64,000 nucleotides of DNA from CAIWHR01 sp963709525 (GTDB taxonomy: Bacteria; Pseudomonadota; Gammaproteobacteria; Burkholderiales; Casimicrobiaceae), in contig CAVPXB010000015.1 in the NCBI GenBank assembly GCA_963709525.1, positions 310,001-374,000 on the forward strand. Direction: 5' to 3'. Positions within the stretch are counted from its first letter, which is position 1. Each line of letters opens with the position of its first letter. A program made the translations under genes and the position numbers. Of the stretch, positions 62,279-64,000 are shown piece after piece. The notes under the pieces were generated by a model. The model did no database searches. It saw only the letters and a list, made by a program, of their open reading frames with translations, and had not been told where the DNA came from.

Positions 62279-63454
62279 ATGCCTGCGGTCCCGATGAACC
62301 TGCCGACGATTTTGGCGCTGCACCGCGACGTCGGTCGCGCTGCGGACGTGTCGCGCCTGGGCCGTTGGCTGCTGCTGTCCGCGGCGTTCCATCTCGCGTT
62401 GATTGCGGCGTTCGCCGAGGTCGTTTGGACGCCGGAAGGTCTCGACGGCGCGGCCAGGGGCGGCGCGCTCACCGTGCGGCTGCGCTTGCGCTGGGCGAAG
62501 CCGGCGGAGGCGCCGCCGGTGCAGGATGTTCAACGCCGGGCCCCCGTTGCCGATCGACCTGCCCCGGCCAGGGTCGATGCAGCGCGCCGCGCGCCCGCCG
62601 ACCCGGTTCCCTTGCCGCGGATCACCGCCGAGCCGATTCCCGCCATCCAGGCGCCGACGATGACCGTGCCGGCGGTCGCTGCGGCCCCGTCGTTGCCGGA
62701 GCCACCGCCGCTGCCGCGCGTTGTCGCCGAGCCGCTGGCGCCTATCGAAGCGCCGGCGATGCGGGCGCTGCCACAGGACGCGGCGCCTTTGGTCGAGCCA
62801 CCGCCGCTGCCGCGGGTTGTCGCCGTGCCGCTGCCGCGCATCGAAGCGCCGGCGATGCGGGCGCTGCCACAGGACGCGGCGCCTTTGGTCGAGCCGCCGC
62901 CGTTGCCCCGGATCGAGGCCGAAGCCCTCGCGCCTGTCGCACCGGCCGCGGCACCGGTGATGCGCCCCGCGCCCCGGGACGCGGCCCCGCTGGCCGAACC
63001 GCGGGTGCCACCGGCCAGCGCCCCGCCGCCAGCCGATGCCCAGCCAGCGCGGGTAGGCGCGACGCCCCCAGGCCCGACCGCGCCTGGTGCGGTCCTGGCG
63101 CCAACCGGGCCGGCTCGCCTCGACTTCGGTCCCCGCCGCAGCGTCGATCCGGATCTGGCGGCGCTCGTCGGCGAGCCCGTGCCTGAAGCGCCGCCAACGC
63201 CGAGCAAACCTGCCGGGCTCGATCTTGACGCCACGCGGGCCCTGGCGAGAAACCTGCATCGCGCACCCGCGGCGACAAAGCCGGGCCAGGCGCTCGACCT
63301 ATCGGTTCCCAGGCCGGACGCCGAATCCACGCTCGGGCGCGCGATCGGCAAGGCGGCGCAACCGGATTGCCGCGTCGCCTATGCCGGATTGGGTCTGCTC
63401 GGCGTTCCGTTCCTGCTGTTCGACACGGTTACCGACACCGGCTGCCGCTGGTAG
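62279..63454 (+). CDS. TonB-like proline-rich membrane-anchored protein with internal repeats
   Basis: About 391 residues. One N-terminal membrane helix (LGRWLLLSAAFHLALIAAFAE, residues ~27-47) is followed by a long Pro/Ala-rich periplasmic region (residues ~80-290) and a compact C-terminal part ending in QPDCRVAYAGLGLLGVPFLL and a second cysteine (TGCRW). The topology resembles TonB or TolA-like proteins, but no standard TonB C-terminal motif is visible and no ExbBD lies nearby. A 32-residue unit (EPPPLPRVVA...MRALPQDAAPLV) is repeated between 62699 and about 62986. ATG 62279 or 62294 may be the start. Confidence 0.62.
   Translation: MPAVPMNLPTILALHRDVGRAADVSRLGRWLLLSAAFHLALIAAFAEVVWTPEGLDGAARGGALTVRLRLRWAKPAEAPPVQDVQRRAPVADRPAPARVDAARRAPADPVPLPRITAEPIPAIQAPTMTVPAVAAAPSLPEPPPLPRVVAEPLAPIEAPAMRALPQDAAPLVEPPPLPRVVAVPLPRIEAPAMRALPQDAAPLVEPPPLPRIEAEALAPVAPAAAPVMRPAPRDAAPLAEPRVPPASAPPPADAQPARVGATPPGPTAPGAVLAPTGPARLDFGPRRSVDPDLAALVGEPVPEAPPTPSKPAGLDLDATRALARNLHRAPAATKPGQALDLSVPRPDAESTLGRAIGKAAQPDCRVAYAGLGLLGVPFLLFDTVTDTGCRW
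62699..62986. repeat. Tandem 96-bp repeats within the proline-rich gene
   Basis: Units begin at 62699, 62795 and 62891. The first two are nearly identical over 96 bases (32 codons); the third keeps only the first part and then diverges. The phase is kept, so copy-number change alters protein length but not frame. Confidence 0.85.
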
Positions 63455-63534
63455 CGGTGGTGTGGAGTGGGTGCAACGCCCGTCCGGCGCAAACCGGGTC
63501 GCCGGATCGGCGCCACAAAGGTAATTTGCACGGA

Positions 63535-63792
63535 ATGGAGAAAGCGGGATTGCTCGCGTCGGCCATCGAACAGATCGACAAGCACAACCGGCGCGTGTAC
63601 GAAATCACGACCGAAGGGCGCAAGGCGCTGCGGCTCGCCAAGGCGAAAGTGTGGGAACTGTTCCGCGAGTTCTTCGAGGAGGAACTCGAGTTCGGCGCCA
63701 AGGGCGCGGGGCGGCCGCGCCGGTCGGCGGCGGGTGTGCCGGCGAAGCCATCCCGCAAGGCGCCATCGCGCGCCAGGTCGAAGAAGGATTGA
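63535..63792 (+). pseudogene. Truncated PadR-family regulator
   Basis: The 85-residue frame begins MEKAGLLASAIEQIDKHNRR and continues with VYEITTEGRKALRLAKAKV and an acidic helix, then a basic Pro/Arg/Lys tail. This equals the part of PadR regulators after the recognition helix (LEKxGLL...RRxYxITxxGRxAL). The N-terminal winged-helix start (Y-IL-L, GSIYP region) is missing upstream, where 63455-63534 has no homologous frame. DNA binding is therefore not expected. It may be a remnant of a rearrangement near the 103-bp element. Confidence 0.68.
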
Positions 63793-63884
63793 GATGCGTG
63801 GCGCCCATTCGCAATGGGTGCGCGACAGGCGTAGGACGTCGGCATTCAGCAGTGGAACCGGATGACCTGGAAGTGGGAGCCCTA

Positions 63885-63987
63885 TTGATCCGGCATGAAT
63901 TTGATTGAAGCGTTCGCCCTGAGTTTGTCGAAGGGCTTCGACTGGCTCAGCCCGAACGGAAATTGATAGATCACTGTGCCGGATCAA
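63885..63987. mobile_element. 103-bp MITE-like element, copy 2
   Basis: The 103-bp unit has perfect 11-bp inverted ends (TTGATCCGGCA and TGCCGGATCAA), or 13 bp counting the flanking TA on each side. It is the same length as the copy at 31910 but differs at several core positions. It follows the truncated PadR gene by about 90 bases and lies near the window end. Confidence 0.75.
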
Positions 63988-64000
63988 TAAGGGCAGAAGA

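Overview
The window is about 64 kb of very GC-rich DNA from a bacterial chromosome. Gene order points to a betaproteobacterium: mnmG-rsmG-parA-parB next to a complete atp operon (atpIBEFHAGDC), glmU-glmS, GTP-type PEP carboxykinase, a TctA-type carriage system and many high-affinity ABC importers. The parS-like sites and parAB suggest the origin-proximal part of the chromosome. There are no rRNA, tRNA, CRISPR or phage genes.

Layout. 1-4525: 3' end of a tctA gene, a frameshifted AbrB-type membrane protein, an internally deleted trans-aconitate methyltransferase and pckG. 4668-6685: PfkB sugar kinase and a TSUP permease, with two parS-like sites and a 166-bp MITE-like element. 6806-11685: mnmG, rsmG, parA, parB and a peroxiredoxin. 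12095-19170: the atp operon, with an apparent frameshift in atpB and a REP-type hairpin between atpG and atpD. 19317-21905: a MaoC-phosphotransacetylase fusion and ackA. 21929-30318 (all minus): FAD oxidoreductase, two paralogous ATC-hydrolase-family proteins, a LivKHMGF importer and an M20 amidohydrolase, apparently one uptake and breakdown cluster. 30393-32819: glpD and a HAD phosphatase, separated by a 103-bp MITE-like element. 32890-40791 (all minus): phnD-phnC-phnE-phnE followed by a ParA-like ATPase, an APH-type kinase, an enolase paralogue lacking one catalytic histidine and a ClpX-like ATPase lacking the zinc domain. This co-directional run is the best candidate for an undescribed system.

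41135-51872: glmU, glmS, a DJ-1/PfpI protein, a small unknown protein, a CYTH-like protein, the second copy of the 166-bp element, aldo/keto reductase, a Gfo/Idh/MocA oxidoreductase and the DUF2868-DUF3482 pair. 51887-57001: a PrpR-type sigma-54 activator divergent from a dicarboxylate transporter and ttdA-ttdB, with a visible sigma-54 promoter, probably for L-tartrate use. 57166-62226: an AfuABC/FbpABC-like importer, a small exported protein and deoC in one overlapping operon. 62279-64000: a TonB-like proline-rich protein with 96-bp internal repeats, a truncated PadR regulator and the second copy of the 103-bp element.

Three genes (abrB-like, atpB, phnC) each carry exactly one extra base. 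Because atpB is normally intact in organisms that carry a full atp operon, sequencing insertion errors are a serious possibility. All identifications come from reading protein motifs, gene order and repeats by eye; no database search was run.
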